From the NCBI GenBank assembly GCA_016720705.1, contig JADKKB010000007.1:1984001-2048000 (forward strand): a stretch of 64,000 nucleotides of DNA, given 5' to 3'. A model generated the notes under the pieces. It ran no database searches, was not told the origin of the DNA, and saw only the letters and a program-made list of their open reading frames with translations. Positions 9,887-19,300 of this stretch are shown in pieces; positions within the stretch are counted from its first letter, which is position 1; the number at the start of each line of letters is the position of its first letter. Position numbers and translations under genes: made by a program. The DNA is from Chloracidobacterium sp. GTDB lineage: Bacteria; Acidobacteriota; Blastocatellia; Pyrinomonadales; Pyrinomonadaceae.

Positions 9887-10918
9887 ATGAACCGACGAGA
9901 AATGTTAAAAGGTGCGGCCGCGATCCCTCTGCTGGCTCAAGCAATGGTCGCCGGGACGGCCGCCAGGCCCAAGATGATCAAACCAAAACGCCTTAAGCCC
10001 GGCGACACCGTCGGGATCATCGCACCGGCCAGCGGCGTCGCACCGGAAACGTGGGACCGTGCCGTCAAGAATATTGAAAGTCTCGGCTTTAAGGCAAAGG
10101 TCGGCAAGAACGCCCGCGGCCGCCTGAGCTTTCTGTCAGCGACAGACAAGGAGAGGCTCGAGGACCTGCATTGGGCGTTTTCTGACGCTGAGGTGAGCGC
10201 CGTCTGGTGCGTACGCGGTGGCGGTGGTGCTCCGCGGCTGTTGCCGGATATCGATTACGCACTGATCCGGAAAAATCCAAAGATATTCATAGGGTTTTCT
10301 GACATAACGGCATTGCACGTCGCGATCCACCAAAAAACCGGCCTTGTTACATTTCACGGCCCGGTCGCGTCTTCGGAATATTCTGATTACACGCGTAAGC
10401 ACGTTATAAGTGTCCTGTGCGAACCGTCGGCGACGCACCTCGCCCAAGTGTCGGAGTTTAACGCGGCTAAGGAATCCGCGTATTTTCGTACTGAGACGCT
10501 CCGTAAGGGCAAATGCCGCGGCCGTCTGACGGGCGGCAATCTCGCGTTGCTGACCTCCATCGCCGGCACGCCCTACGCTCTCGGTGATCTCAAGGGCAAA
10601 CTGCTCTTTATCGAGGACGTCAACGAACCGCCGTACCGCGTCGACCGTATGCTCACGCAATTACGGCAGAGTTGTGACCTGAGTACTGTTGCCGGTATTG
10701 CTCTCGGTATCTTTGATGAGGGCGGAGCAACGCCGGCAAAAACGTCGCAGCCGTTGATGGATGTTTTCCGCGATCGACTGGGAGATCTCGGTGTGCCGTT
10801 GGTTTATGGCCTTTCCTTTGGGCACATTCGCGACAATTTAGTCTTGCCGTATGGTATCGAGGCCGAGCTCGACGCCGACAATGCCACGATCACCTACCTC
10901 GAACCGGCAGTTATTTAA
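9887..10918 (+). CDS. LD-carboxypeptidase, peptidase family S66 (Tat-exported)
   Basis: 343 residues from ATG 9887. An in-frame start at 9812 would overlap the preceding terminator, so it is rejected. The N-terminus MNRREMLKG followed by a hydrophobic segment is a twin-arginine-type signal. Family S66 features: GIIAPASG at the N-terminal strand, the nucleophile Ser in FIGFSDITAL, the acidic residue in LLFIEDVNEPPYRVDR, and the His in LSFGHIRDN. The family cuts the L,D bond in murein tetrapeptides and works in peptidoglycan recycling or immunity to microcin-like compounds. A Tat signal points to periplasmic action here rather than the usual cytoplasmic one. It converges with the CapA-like gene, leaving 6 bp between stops. 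Confidence 0.9.
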   Translation: MNRREMLKGAAAIPLLAQAMVAGTAARPKMIKPKRLKPGDTVGIIAPASGVAPETWDRAVKNIESLGFKAKVGKNARGRLSFLSATDKERLEDLHWAFSDAEVSAVWCVRGGGGAPRLLPDIDYALIRKNPKIFIGFSDITALHVAIHQKTGLVTFHGPVASSEYSDYTRKHVISVLCEPSATHLAQVSEFNAAKESAYFRTETLRKGKCRGRLTGGNLALLTSIAGTPYALGDLKGKLLFIEDVNEPPYRVDRMLTQLRQSCDLSTVAGIALGIFDEGGATPAKTSQPLMDVFRDRLGDLGVPLVYGLSFGHIRDNLVLPYGIEAELDADNATITYLEPAVI

Positions 10919-10924
10919 GCGTAT

Positions 10925-11995
10925 TTATTTTGGCAAAAGTATGGGATCGGTCACGCCGATCTTTCGCACGATCGCGGCTGACTCGGCCGCCGTAGTGCTG
11001 CGCGGGGCACCGAAACGCTCGACGATGACCGGCAGCAGCTCCACTTGCTCGAGCCGCGCTGTCTTCTCGACGTTTACACCGCCGTCGTGAGCGACCGAGA
11101 TCTTGAGCATAAGCCCCTCCATCGTGTCCGGTTTGCGCTGGTCAAATATGAAGTTTCCGAGCGAATAAAAGATGTATTTGCCGCGATAATTTTCGATCGT
11201 CTGGATCCAGTGCGGATGCGCTCCGATCACCATATCCGCGCCGTTATCAATTGCGGCGTGGCCAAAATCGATCTGCGGCTGATGCGGCCGCCGCGTGTAT
11301 TCGATACCGGCGTGCATCGCGACGACCACAAATTGACACCCTTCATTTCGCAAACTCGCGATCGAATTGCGCATTAGTTCGACATCCTCGATCCTGGCGA
11401 CAAATGGGTTTCGTCCGGTGCCGCCGTCATTGTATGACGAGTATGACGCGGCGATAAAGCCTATCTTTACACCATTTGCCGTGACGATCTTGCCTTTCCA
11501 GGCTTCCTCCGGCGACTCGCCGACGCCGACATATTCGATGCCCTTGCCGGGCAGAAATGCCATCGTGTGCCGCAGACCCGCGACGCCCTGATCGAGAGCG
11601 TGGTTATTGGCAAGTCCGACGATCTTAAAATTGAATTGGACGAGACCCTCAACGTCCTTTTTGCGCGTGTTGAAAACCAGGCCTTTACCGATGCGGCTGT
11701 CATTGCCCGATACAGGAGTTTCCAGATTGCCAAAATTGAAATCCGTCGAGCGGAAGACGCCTGCGAGCGAATTGAATGGAGCAAGTTCGCCTTCGCGGTC
11801 GATGAGGCGGGCGACACCGCGTGAGAGCATAATGTCGCCGACCGCCAAAAATGTCGCTTTCGACGGTTTGGTTTCGACGACCGGTTTGGTGTTTGCCGGC
11901 ACGGTATTCGTCGATGCGCCGCCGCACCCCCAAGATGACGCGGACGCCAGGATCAGCAGCCCAAATATTCCCAAACGCAAAGTCGATCGTTTCAT
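10925..11995 (-). CDS. CapA-family metallophosphatase-like lipoprotein
   Basis: 356 residues. The N-terminus has a hydrophobic segment ending SSWGCGG, a weak lipobox with Cys about residue 24, so a lipoprotein is likely. The PGA_cap/CapA fold (calcineurin-like metallophosphatase) is marked by AVGDIMLSRG, NLETPVSG, LANNHALDQG, VVAMHAG, VIGAHPHWIQ and YSLGNFIFDQ, all with the expected metal-ligand His, Asp and Asn. CapA proteins take part in poly-gamma-glutamate capsule synthesis, but many stand-alone homologues have no known substrate and no capB/capC gene is nearby. The gene is divergent from the universal stress gene and convergent with the S66 peptidase. Confidence 0.88.
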   Translation of the reverse strand: MKRSTLRLGIFGLLILASASSWGCGGASTNTVPANTKPVVETKPSKATFLAVGDIMLSRGVARLIDREGELAPFNSLAGVFRSTDFNFGNLETPVSGNDSRIGKGLVFNTRKKDVEGLVQFNFKIVGLANNHALDQGVAGLRHTMAFLPGKGIEYVGVGESPEEAWKGKIVTANGVKIGFIAASYSSYNDGGTGRNPFVARIEDVELMRNSIASLRNEGCQFVVVAMHAGIEYTRRPHQPQIDFGHAAIDNGADMVIGAHPHWIQTIENYRGKYIFYSLGNFIFDQRKPDTMEGLMLKISVAHDGGVNVEKTARLEQVELLPVIVERFGAPRSTTAAESAAIVRKIGVTDPILLPK

Positions 11996-12116
11996 TATTC
12001 AAAGCCGATACGTTCACCGGATATCTATTGTACGCGCCGACTATCAGCCTATAATGGCACGACATTTGCGTCAAGGTAATTGCGGCAGAGTACTATTTTA
12101 ACTTAGGAGGCAAGCT

Positions 12117-12575
12117 ATGAAAATACTCATTGCGACCGATGGTTCGTCGTTTAGCACGGCGGCCGTGGAGATGGCAGCGCAATTATTACCGAATCGATCG
12201 GATACACAGGTCAAGTTGATCTCGGTCTATGAAAAGTTGGGGCCGATGGTCACGGAGCCATTCGGTGTCTCGATCGAACATTATCGCGAAGCCGAAAATG
12301 CCGAGCGAAAACTCGCCGAAGAAGCGGTCATTAGCTCCAGCGATAAGTTGCGCGCGAGCTTTCCGGATATGAAATTTACGATCGAGACCGAGGTGGTACG
12401 CGGTCGATCGTCGCGTATCATCGTGGAGACAGCGGCCGAATGGCAGGCCGATATGATCGTTGTGGGTTCGCACGGCTATGGTTTTTGGGAACGCAACCTG
12501 CTTGGTTCGGTCTCAGACGCAGTTGTTCATCAGGCACATTGTACGGTGCTGGTCGTTAGGTCGGCGCCCGAATAG
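12117..12575 (+). CDS. universal stress protein, UspA family
   Basis: 152 residues with an excellent Shine-Dalgarno, AGGAGG, 6 nt before ATG. A single Usp domain begins MKILIATDGSSFS (the conserved Asp of the nucleotide site) and ends with the ATP-binding signature G-S-H-G-Y-G...N-L-L-G-S-V-S, so it is probably of the ATP-binding type. It is cytoplasmic and its usual role is survival of stress or stasis. It stands alone, divergent from the CapA-like gene. Confidence 0.93.
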   Translation: MKILIATDGSSFSTAAVEMAAQLLPNRSDTQVKLISVYEKLGPMVTEPFGVSIEHYREAENAERKLAEEAVISSSDKLRASFPDMKFTIETEVVRGRSSRIIVETAAEWQADMIVVGSHGYGFWERNLLGSVSDAVVHQAHCTVLVVRSAPE

Positions 12576-12598
12576 GCATTTCCGCCGACTATGACATT

Positions 12599-12632
12599 GC
12601 CCGTGCCGTGAGCGTCTGCTTGCGTCACGGGC
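12599..12632 (+). terminator. possible hairpin terminator in a 356-nt gap
   Basis: GCCCGTG at 12599-12605 pairs perfectly with CACGGGC at 12626-12632, but the T run after it is poor (ATCTCTTGTTT). The rest of the 12576-12931 gap is GC-rich. Its short ORFs have no recognisable protein content, so no gene is called. Confidence 0.35.
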
Positions 12633-12931
12633 ATCTCTTGTTTAGGCACACGCTACCGATATCGAGCGGTATTGGTAGCCTACTTTGCCGGGGATTACGC
12701 TCGCCGTTGGTTGTTTGGGGAGCGTCTCACGGTCAGCGGTCGTGGGTTATTCCACATCGGGCGCGAGGCTCTACGCGGTCGCGTGGGCGGTGCGACGACA
12801 TAACGCCGGCGAATTCGCGTTACCGCGGCACATTGTGCGGTACGCCGGTTGCCACGAAATACATTTAGCAGAGGCATTGCGCCGGATCGGATCACTTAAA
12901 AAATCGGATCTAAATTTCCAAAGGAGGAACT

Positions 12932-13174
12932 ATGCAGACCAGACTAAGAGCAGAATTTGATGGAGATCGCAACGAGGATGTGATCGGCATCAGCGATTAC
13001 AGAACCGACCACAATACCCACGAGATCCTGTGTAGCGAATGCTTTCGCCCGTTTTTTGCCGATCAAGCGGCATTTGAGAGCATCTCCCGCGCGATCGAAG
13101 AGGGAATAGACAACCCTTTCCTTTGTGATGGTTGTGAGGCGATATACGACGATGCCGAACAACGCGAACACTAA
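12932..13174 (+). CDS. small protein with two CxxC knuckles
   Basis: 80 residues; a strong AAAGGAGG lies 6 nt before ATG. Two cysteine pairs, CSEC (about residues 34-37) and CDGC (about 66-69), are about 28 residues apart and would form one zinc-ribbon-like site. The rest is acidic and soluble with no membrane segment. It precedes the small secreted protein at 13200 by 25 nt, so the two may be co-transcribed. No specific family is recognised; a metal-binding or nucleic-acid-associated role is only a guess. Confidence 0.7.
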   Translation: MQTRLRAEFDGDRNEDVIGISDYRTDHNTHEILCSECFRPFFADQAAFESISRAIEEGIDNPFLCDGCEAIYDDAEQREH

Positions 13175-13199
13175 ATTAATTGTGTGGAGGTATCGTGAG

Positions 13200-13652
13200 A
13201 TGAAAAGAATATTGGCCCTTGCAGCACTATTGATCGGTATGTCTTTATCAGCATTTGCGCAGAGCGGCAAGATCACCGGAAAGCTGACGTACCCGAGCGA
13301 CGGCATCCCGCTGACGATGGCGGTGTGCGTGTATCCGACGGCGGCCTCGGCCACCGCTCGATATTGCTCATTTGATAAGGCCGCAAGCCTCAAAACGGCA
13401 AGGATCGCCTTCGCACTCAACTATCGCTCGGCTTCGTACCAGATCACATTGCCGGCAGGCATTTACTATCTGTACGCGACGTTTCCAAAAGGAAAGGCAC
13501 CGACTGCCGATTACGAAAACTATAAGGCTTTCTACAACGAGTTTGTCCGTTGCGGTATGAACGTCGAATGCACGTCGAAACGAAAGATCGCCGTGACCGT
13601 TCGCTCAGGGCGAATCACGAGCGGCATAACGATCGGCGATTGGTACCCTTAG
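13200..13652 (+). CDS. small exported protein with a carboxypeptidase-regulatory-like fold
   Basis: 150 residues from ATG 13200, preceded by GGAGG at 13185-13189; an ORF start 75 nt upstream would destroy the signal peptide. MKRILALAALLIGMSLSAFAQ is a clear Sec signal. The mature protein begins GKITGKLTYPSDGIPL, like the first strand of CarboxypepD_reg/transthyretin-like domains. It has three cysteines in the mature part that can be seen at CVYP, RYCSF and VRCGMNVEC, so a disulfide is likely. Probably a periplasmic beta-sandwich; function unknown. Confidence 0.75.
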   Translation: MKRILALAALLIGMSLSAFAQSGKITGKLTYPSDGIPLTMAVCVYPTAASATARYCSFDKAASLKTARIAFALNYRSASYQITLPAGIYYLYATFPKGKAPTADYENYKAFYNEFVRCGMNVECTSKRKIAVTVRSGRITSGITIGDWYP

Positions 13653-13705
13653 GCGGGGAGCAAATTAAATCGTCGTCGTGGCATCGTCTCGCGCGGGATT
13701 TCTTG

Positions 13706-13711
13706 TATAAT
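13706..13711 (+). promoter_or_regulatory. TATAAT close to the addB-like start
   Basis: A perfect -10 hexamer ending only 14 nt before the ATG at 13725, with no clear -35. If used, the mRNA would have a leader of about 6 nt, or translation would start further in. No Shine-Dalgarno precedes the ATG, which fits a near-leaderless message. Confidence 0.3.
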
Positions 13712-13724
13712 CCAATTCGATCGG

Positions 13725-16376
13725 ATGTCACGAATTATTCAAACCGGACTGTTTCCCTCGATTACCGGGCAAGTTGCTGACGGCGCGCTCACGGTCGCGC
13801 TTCATCCGCGGGCGGTTAATGGAGGTGTCGGCATTTGCTCGTCCAAACTTACCCGTTTGGCGGCCGATGTCATAAAGCAAAACGGAATGACGGTGACACG
13901 GGGCGTTACGGCGAGGCACCTTTTGAGATCGGCTATCTTGCGGACATTTCCCGACGCTCACGCGTCCGCTCTCGCAACGAGGATCAGACCGATCCTGAAA
14001 ATCGTTCTTAGTACCGGCATCGACCCTCAGCAGCTTATCGAACACGGTTCGCCACGTGTCAGACAGCTCGGCGTGATCGCCGCCGAGTACAAGAGGTCTT
14101 TGCGGGAAAGAAGATCGATCGACGGCGAAGAGATGCTCATAACGGCCGCTGCACTCGCCCAGGAACGCCGTCCTTTGGCTATCTACGGTTATCACCGCGC
14201 CCGAAAAGAAGAGATCCTGTTCATTGACGCTCTTGCCGGCGATGGCAGCGTATTGTATCTGCCGTGCGTGGCCGATGGGATGTTTACGGTCAACCAACGT
14301 TGGATTCGATTTTTGGCAGACCGCGGATGGGAGATTTCGCACGATGAGACATCGCCCGCCACCACCGGTGAACGCCTCGCAGCGTCATACGCCAAGGTCT
14401 CGCCGCGACAGAGCGTCGATGCTCGTGCGTATTCGGATATCGACGCTGAGGTGCGCTCGTGTCTGGCTGAGGCCAAGCAGTTGGTCATTTCCGGGGTCGA
14501 TCCACGTGAGATAGCTTTCGCGGTTCGCGCCCAGGAGGCTTATGCTCCGGCCATCGCGGCCGTGGCCGACGAATACGGCTTGCCGGTCAATATCACGCTC
14601 GAAATGCCGCTCTCAAAAACGGTTTTTGGCGGATTTGTCGAGCTGATCCTTGAGGCCGTTTTGAAACAGCTTGCCTTCGAGCCCGCAGCCCGGCTTCTGA
14701 TGCATCCCTTTGGGCCGAAAATGCCCGAGGGCAAATGGACCGAGGCCCGTGTCGAGCATTATTCCGGCGTTCGGGCCTGGACACTTGTGTCTCCCGAGAT
14801 CGCCGCACTCGAATGGGCGGACGAAGACCTGACTCTGTCTGATCGGGCAGACGCTCTTACAAACTTTCTTAAGTCGATCAAGGTCCGCGAAAAGGCGGCA
14901 CCGCGCACCCGCGAATCACTCGCCTATCGGGCGTTCACCGAGGCTCTGAGCGAGCTCAAGGCTCTGGATGGCGATCATATGATGTCGTTGGACGGATTTG
15001 CCGCCGCCGTCGGCGAATTGCTCGCCGACGAGACCGTCCCGTTTAGCCCTTCGGCTGCCGGCATTGCGGTCATCGAACCCAAGAATATCGTCGGCGTTAC
15101 CTATGAGCGGGTTTTTGTACTTGGAATGGCTGAAGGCGTCTTTCCAAAAACCACGTCCGAAGATCCGGTCGTCGATTTCTTCGAACGGCGTCAACTTGCC
15201 GCACACGGCATCGAATTTGCCGAGGCGGCCGAGGTCGCACGGTGGGAAGAACTGTCATTCTATTTCACACTTAACGCCGCCCGCGGCAATATTAGCTTTA
15301 GCTTTCCCAAGATCATCGACGATCGCGAGACGGTTGAAAGTCCCTTTTTTAAGCGTATCAGTGAAGGCGGTATAACGGCCGTCGCCGAATCGACGATAGC
15401 CTCAAGCCCGGAGGAACTCCGTCGAGCGTACCTTCGCTCGGATGACGCCTTGCCGACCGATGCCGCTTTAACGCGAGCCAAAGCTCAGCATTGTGTCGAA
15501 CGCCAACGCGAGAATACCGGCATCTATGATGAATACGACGGCGTGATCGGCGTGCCGTACGATCCGTCCCGCCGCACCTGGAGTGCATCGCAATTGACCC
15601 AGATCGGCCAATGTTCATTCCGTTGGTTTGCCGAGCGACTGCTGAGGCTAAAACCGATCGACGAGATGGAACTCGGACTGGATCCGGCAATGCGCGGCAC
15701 GCTGTACCACAAGGCGCTCGAGATCGCCATCGAAAGGGCAAAGAACGCGCCCGACATACGTGCCGCGACGCTTGAGCACATCGACGAGGCATTTGCCGAG
15801 GCCGAACGCGACCCGAAGGTGGCTCTGCCCGATCTGCCGAACTGGGAGTCGGAACGTGCCGATCAGATCCGGGAACTTAAAAAAGCGATCGAGGCTCCTG
15901 AGTTCATCACCGACGGGTCAAGCGTCGTCGGTGTCGAGGTTGAATTTAGGACCGATTGGGAAGGATTTACCTTTACCGGCAGCATCGACCGCGTCGATGA
16001 CACGCCTGACGGCCTGATCGCCATCGACTACAAGACCAGCGGTACTAAACCGCTCGGGGCTAAGGACCGCAGCGGCAAACTCGCGGTCGATGTCCAGATA
16101 CCGCTCTATGCCAACGTCGCCCTCCCCGCCCTGTATCCGGGCGGCAACTATGGCGACAGTGCCTATTATTCGCTGACCAAGGGCAAAATATTAAGAACGG
16201 AAAAGGACGGCGATATCGAAAAATTGACCGACTTGGTAGAAGACGTCAGATCGCTGCTGGCCGAAGGTGCGTTTGCCGTCGACCCCGATCACGCCGAAGC
16301 GGTTTGCAAGTATTGTGAGCTCGAATCGGTCTGCCGCAAGGGCCCGCGGCTGAGGAGGAAATCACGAGCAGCATAG
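13725..16376 (+). CDS. addB: AddB-like subunit of a recombinational helicase-nuclease
   Basis: 883 residues, shorter than B. subtilis AddB (about 1160). The N-terminal and middle parts resemble the degenerate superfamily 1 helicase core of AddB/RecC, with FVLGMAEGVFPKT as the best landmark (about 465). The C-terminal third is a PD-(D/E)XK nuclease: WSASQLTQIGQCSFRWFAE (about 620-638), GTLYHKALEIA, then AIDYKTSGTK (about 765). Four cysteines, one in IGQCSF and three in CKYCELESVC (about 861-871), match the iron-sulfur staple of AddB/Cas4 nucleases. No intact Walker A is seen. With the next gene it would process double-strand DNA ends for recombination. The addA-like frame begins at or before this stop codon. 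Confidence 0.85.
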   Translation: MSRIIQTGLFPSITGQVADGALTVALHPRAVNGGVGICSSKLTRLAADVIKQNGMTVTRGVTARHLLRSAILRTFPDAHASALATRIRPILKIVLSTGIDPQQLIEHGSPRVRQLGVIAAEYKRSLRERRSIDGEEMLITAAALAQERRPLAIYGYHRARKEEILFIDALAGDGSVLYLPCVADGMFTVNQRWIRFLADRGWEISHDETSPATTGERLAASYAKVSPRQSVDARAYSDIDAEVRSCLAEAKQLVISGVDPREIAFAVRAQEAYAPAIAAVADEYGLPVNITLEMPLSKTVFGGFVELILEAVLKQLAFEPAARLLMHPFGPKMPEGKWTEARVEHYSGVRAWTLVSPEIAALEWADEDLTLSDRADALTNFLKSIKVREKAAPRTRESLAYRAFTEALSELKALDGDHMMSLDGFAAAVGELLADETVPFSPSAAGIAVIEPKNIVGVTYERVFVLGMAEGVFPKTTSEDPVVDFFERRQLAAHGIEFAEAAEVARWEELSFYFTLNAARGNISFSFPKIIDDRETVESPFFKRISEGGITAVAESTIASSPEELRRAYLRSDDALPTDAALTRAKAQHCVERQRENTGIYDEYDGVIGVPYDPSRRTWSASQLTQIGQCSFRWFAERLLRLKPIDEMELGLDPAMRGTLYHKALEIAIERAKNAPDIRAATLEHIDEAFAEAERDPKVALPDLPNWESERADQIRELKKAIEAPEFITDGSSVVGVEVEFRTDWEGFTFTGSIDRVDDTPDGLIAIDYKTSGTKPLGAKDRSGKLAVDVQIPLYANVALPALYPGGNYGDSAYYSLTKGKILRTEKDGDIEKLTDLVEDVRSLLAEGAFAVDPDHAEAVCKYCELESVCRKGPRLRRKSRAA
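16352..16358 (+). promoter_or_regulatory. Shine-Dalgarno deciding the addA-like start
   Basis: GAGGAGG inside the 3' end of the addB-like gene. No ATG, GTG or TTG follows within reach in the addA frame. The nearest candidates are ATC 16361 (too close), ACG 16364 and ATA 16373 (14 nt away, overlapping the addB TAG). Confidence 0.6.
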
Positions 16377-19300
16377 CCCTTACATCGGATCAGAAATCCG
16401 CGGCCGAGGCCGACGGATGCGTTGCCGTAACCGCAGGTGCGGGCACGGGCAAGACGCGTATGCTTGCCGAACGGTATCTCCACCACGTTCGCAAACACGA
16501 GTTGTCGCCGCTAGCGATCGTCGCCGTTACGTTTACCGAAAAGGCCGCCGCGGAACTGCGTTCGCGCATCCGACAGACTCTGATCGAAAAGCTCAACGAC
16601 GAAAAGTTGATCGCCGAGATCGAAGCCGCACAGATCAGTACGATGCACTCACTCGCGGGACGCATCTGTCGTGATTTCTACGACATTGCCGGTATTCCTG
16701 CGGATTTTGTCATACTCGATGAGCTCGAATCGCCACTCTGGGCCTCGGAGAAGTTTGACGAAGCTCTCGGGCAGATCGACGTCGAAATATCCGACGATCT
16801 TGGTTTCAAATGGCTGGTCGGCGTCCTCAACGAACTGCTCAGGGATCCACTGGCGTCTGAAAAAGCTCTCAGTCTCGGCGCCGAAAACTGGCGTAAGGCC
16901 ATTGATCAGGCGCGCTCCGATGCCATCGCGGCACTTGTCGACTCAGACGTTTGGAGTGACGCGGCCAACATCCTTACAGATTGTTGCGGTGGGGCGAACG
17001 ACACACTCGAGGTGATCCGCGGCGATGTGATCAACTCAATGGCCAACGTCGGCAGCGACGGCGTAGTCTTGGAACTTGAGACCATTCTGAAACGGTTCAA
17101 AATAAACTCCGGCAGTTCTAAAAAATGGGATGCGAGCGCCCTTGAACGCGTTCGCAGTTGCCTTGTCGAGCTCAAGGCTCTCGTTCGCAGTACCTTGGAG
17201 GTGGCGTCGATCACGTTTGGCCCCGACGACGAAGAGGCGGCCCGCCGCATACCGCCGTTGGCCGAGGCGTTTCATCAGGTTCGAGAATACATAGCCGCCG
17301 CAAAGCTGCGGGAAAAGGTTTTGGACTTTAACGATCTCGAGCATTATGCGCTGAAAGTTTTGGCAGATCCGTTGGCTGTGGAACACTACCGTTTGCGTTG
17401 GAAAGCGTTTCTGGTAGACGAGTTTCAGGACACAAACCCCATCCAGGCCGACATCCTCGAACGCCTCACGAGCGAGGCGATACTGACCATCGTCGGCGAC
17501 GAAAAACAGTCCATATATGGATTTCGCGGTGCGGACGTCGATGTATTTTCCCGCGTTCGTGACTCGATCGTTGACTCCCGCGGCGGCGAACGCGTGCCGC
17601 TCAGTCGAACCTTTCGGACGCACGAGACACTCGTCGAGGCGATGAACACGCTATTCAAGGAAGTCCTGGGACCGATCCACCAACCGCTCGACGCCGAGCG
17701 AAAAAGTTCGACGATCGCATCGCCCCACATCACGCTGGCGACGGTCGCCGCGGAAAAGGGCAGTTTGGCCCGTGACCAGCAGGTGATCGAGGCGAGATAT
17801 ATCGCCGCCCGCGTCAAGGAGCTAAATGACGCCGGCGTCGCCTACCGCGACATCGCCATCATCGGACGTCGCTGGGCTCCGCTAGAGACATATCAGAGTG
17901 TGCTGTCGGCTGTGAATATACCGGCGGTCAATGCCGGCGGCGGCAGTTTGCTCGAAACCCGCGAAGCTCTCGACGTTTATTCGCTTATCAGCTTTCTGGC
18001 CCAACCGTCCGACCCGATCCCGCTCGCGGCGGTACTGCGAAGTCCATTTTTCGCAATTAGTGACAAGGTGCTTTATGACGCGTCGCGAGCGGTCAAGGGT
18101 GACGTTTCCTGGTGGGGTGCGATCCGTGGCCGGCCGGAGTTTGCCCATGCCGTCAGTGTCCTTGACGAATTGATCGCGGGCCGCGATCTCCTCACGGCAG
18201 AGAGCCTCGTCCGGCTTGCTGACCGTTTGACGGGATACGGCGCTGTTGTCGCAAATTTGCCGCAAGGCCTCAGGCGGACCGCCGACTTGAGCGGGATGTA
18301 CGCTCTTTTGCGCAAGATTGACGGACGGTCGGGCGGCGGCGTTTTTACATCAGCGAGGGTTTTGCGCGAGTTGTACCAGACCGAGACCGATATCCCGCGT
18401 CCGCCCGTCGATGCCGGCGACGCCGTCGTGCTGATGACGATCCATCGTGCCAAAGGCCTCGAATGGCCGGTCGTTTTCGTCCCGGATCTCACCTCAAAGC
18501 CGCGCGGCGACAGTGCTCCGATCGTGATCGACAGCGAGTTGGGGGTAGCGTTTCAGATCGAGGGTGATGAATATGAAAAGAGCGAGCCCGGCATCTATAA
18601 GCTGATCAAACTCCGCCGCAAAATTCGCGAACTCGAAGAATCGCGTCGTCTGTTGTACGTCGCAATTACGCGGGCTAAGGACAAGGTGATCCTCACGGCG
18701 GCCAAGGGTAAGGGATACGATCTCGATATCCTTACTCCCGGCCTGGACGCCGCCGGCATCGTCGCCCAAGAGATACCGTTCAATTACGATGACGCGATAG
18801 CCCCTAGCCCGGGCGATCCGCCGCCATTTGCATTGCCGACTACGGTCAGTATCGAGCCTGTAAAGATCGGCGTTCGGGAAATCCCGGCGACCGGCCTGAC
18901 GACCTACGCGCTCTGCCCCAAGCAATTTGAGTATCAGGTTGTCGAGGGTCATCCGGGAATATCGGATGTCTATGCTCGGGCTCGTGAGGTCGGTACGCTG
19001 ACGCATTTGGCCCTCGAACTCGATATCGACAACATCGACGAACTCCGCCGCCGTTCGCTCGAAGGTAACGACGCTGAATTGAATGAGGCTATCGGTCTGG
19101 CCGCAAAGTTTCGCGAGCATCCGGCGTACGATGCCGTTCGCCCGCTCGGCACCGCCCGCGAACTCAGATCCGTGGTCGAGATCGGGAGTGTCAGCCTGAC
19201 CGCTATTGCCGATGTTGTCGGCGATGATTTTGTGCTGGATTACAAGACGGACGGTACCTTTAACCCTCACGAACACCGCTTTCAGCTATGGGCATACGCT

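Noticed and set aside
12608..12960. overlapping small open frames in the 12576-12931 gap
   Set aside because: Arg/Gly/Ser-rich, mutually overlapping, no ribosome site and no conserved pattern; they run into the real start at 12932.
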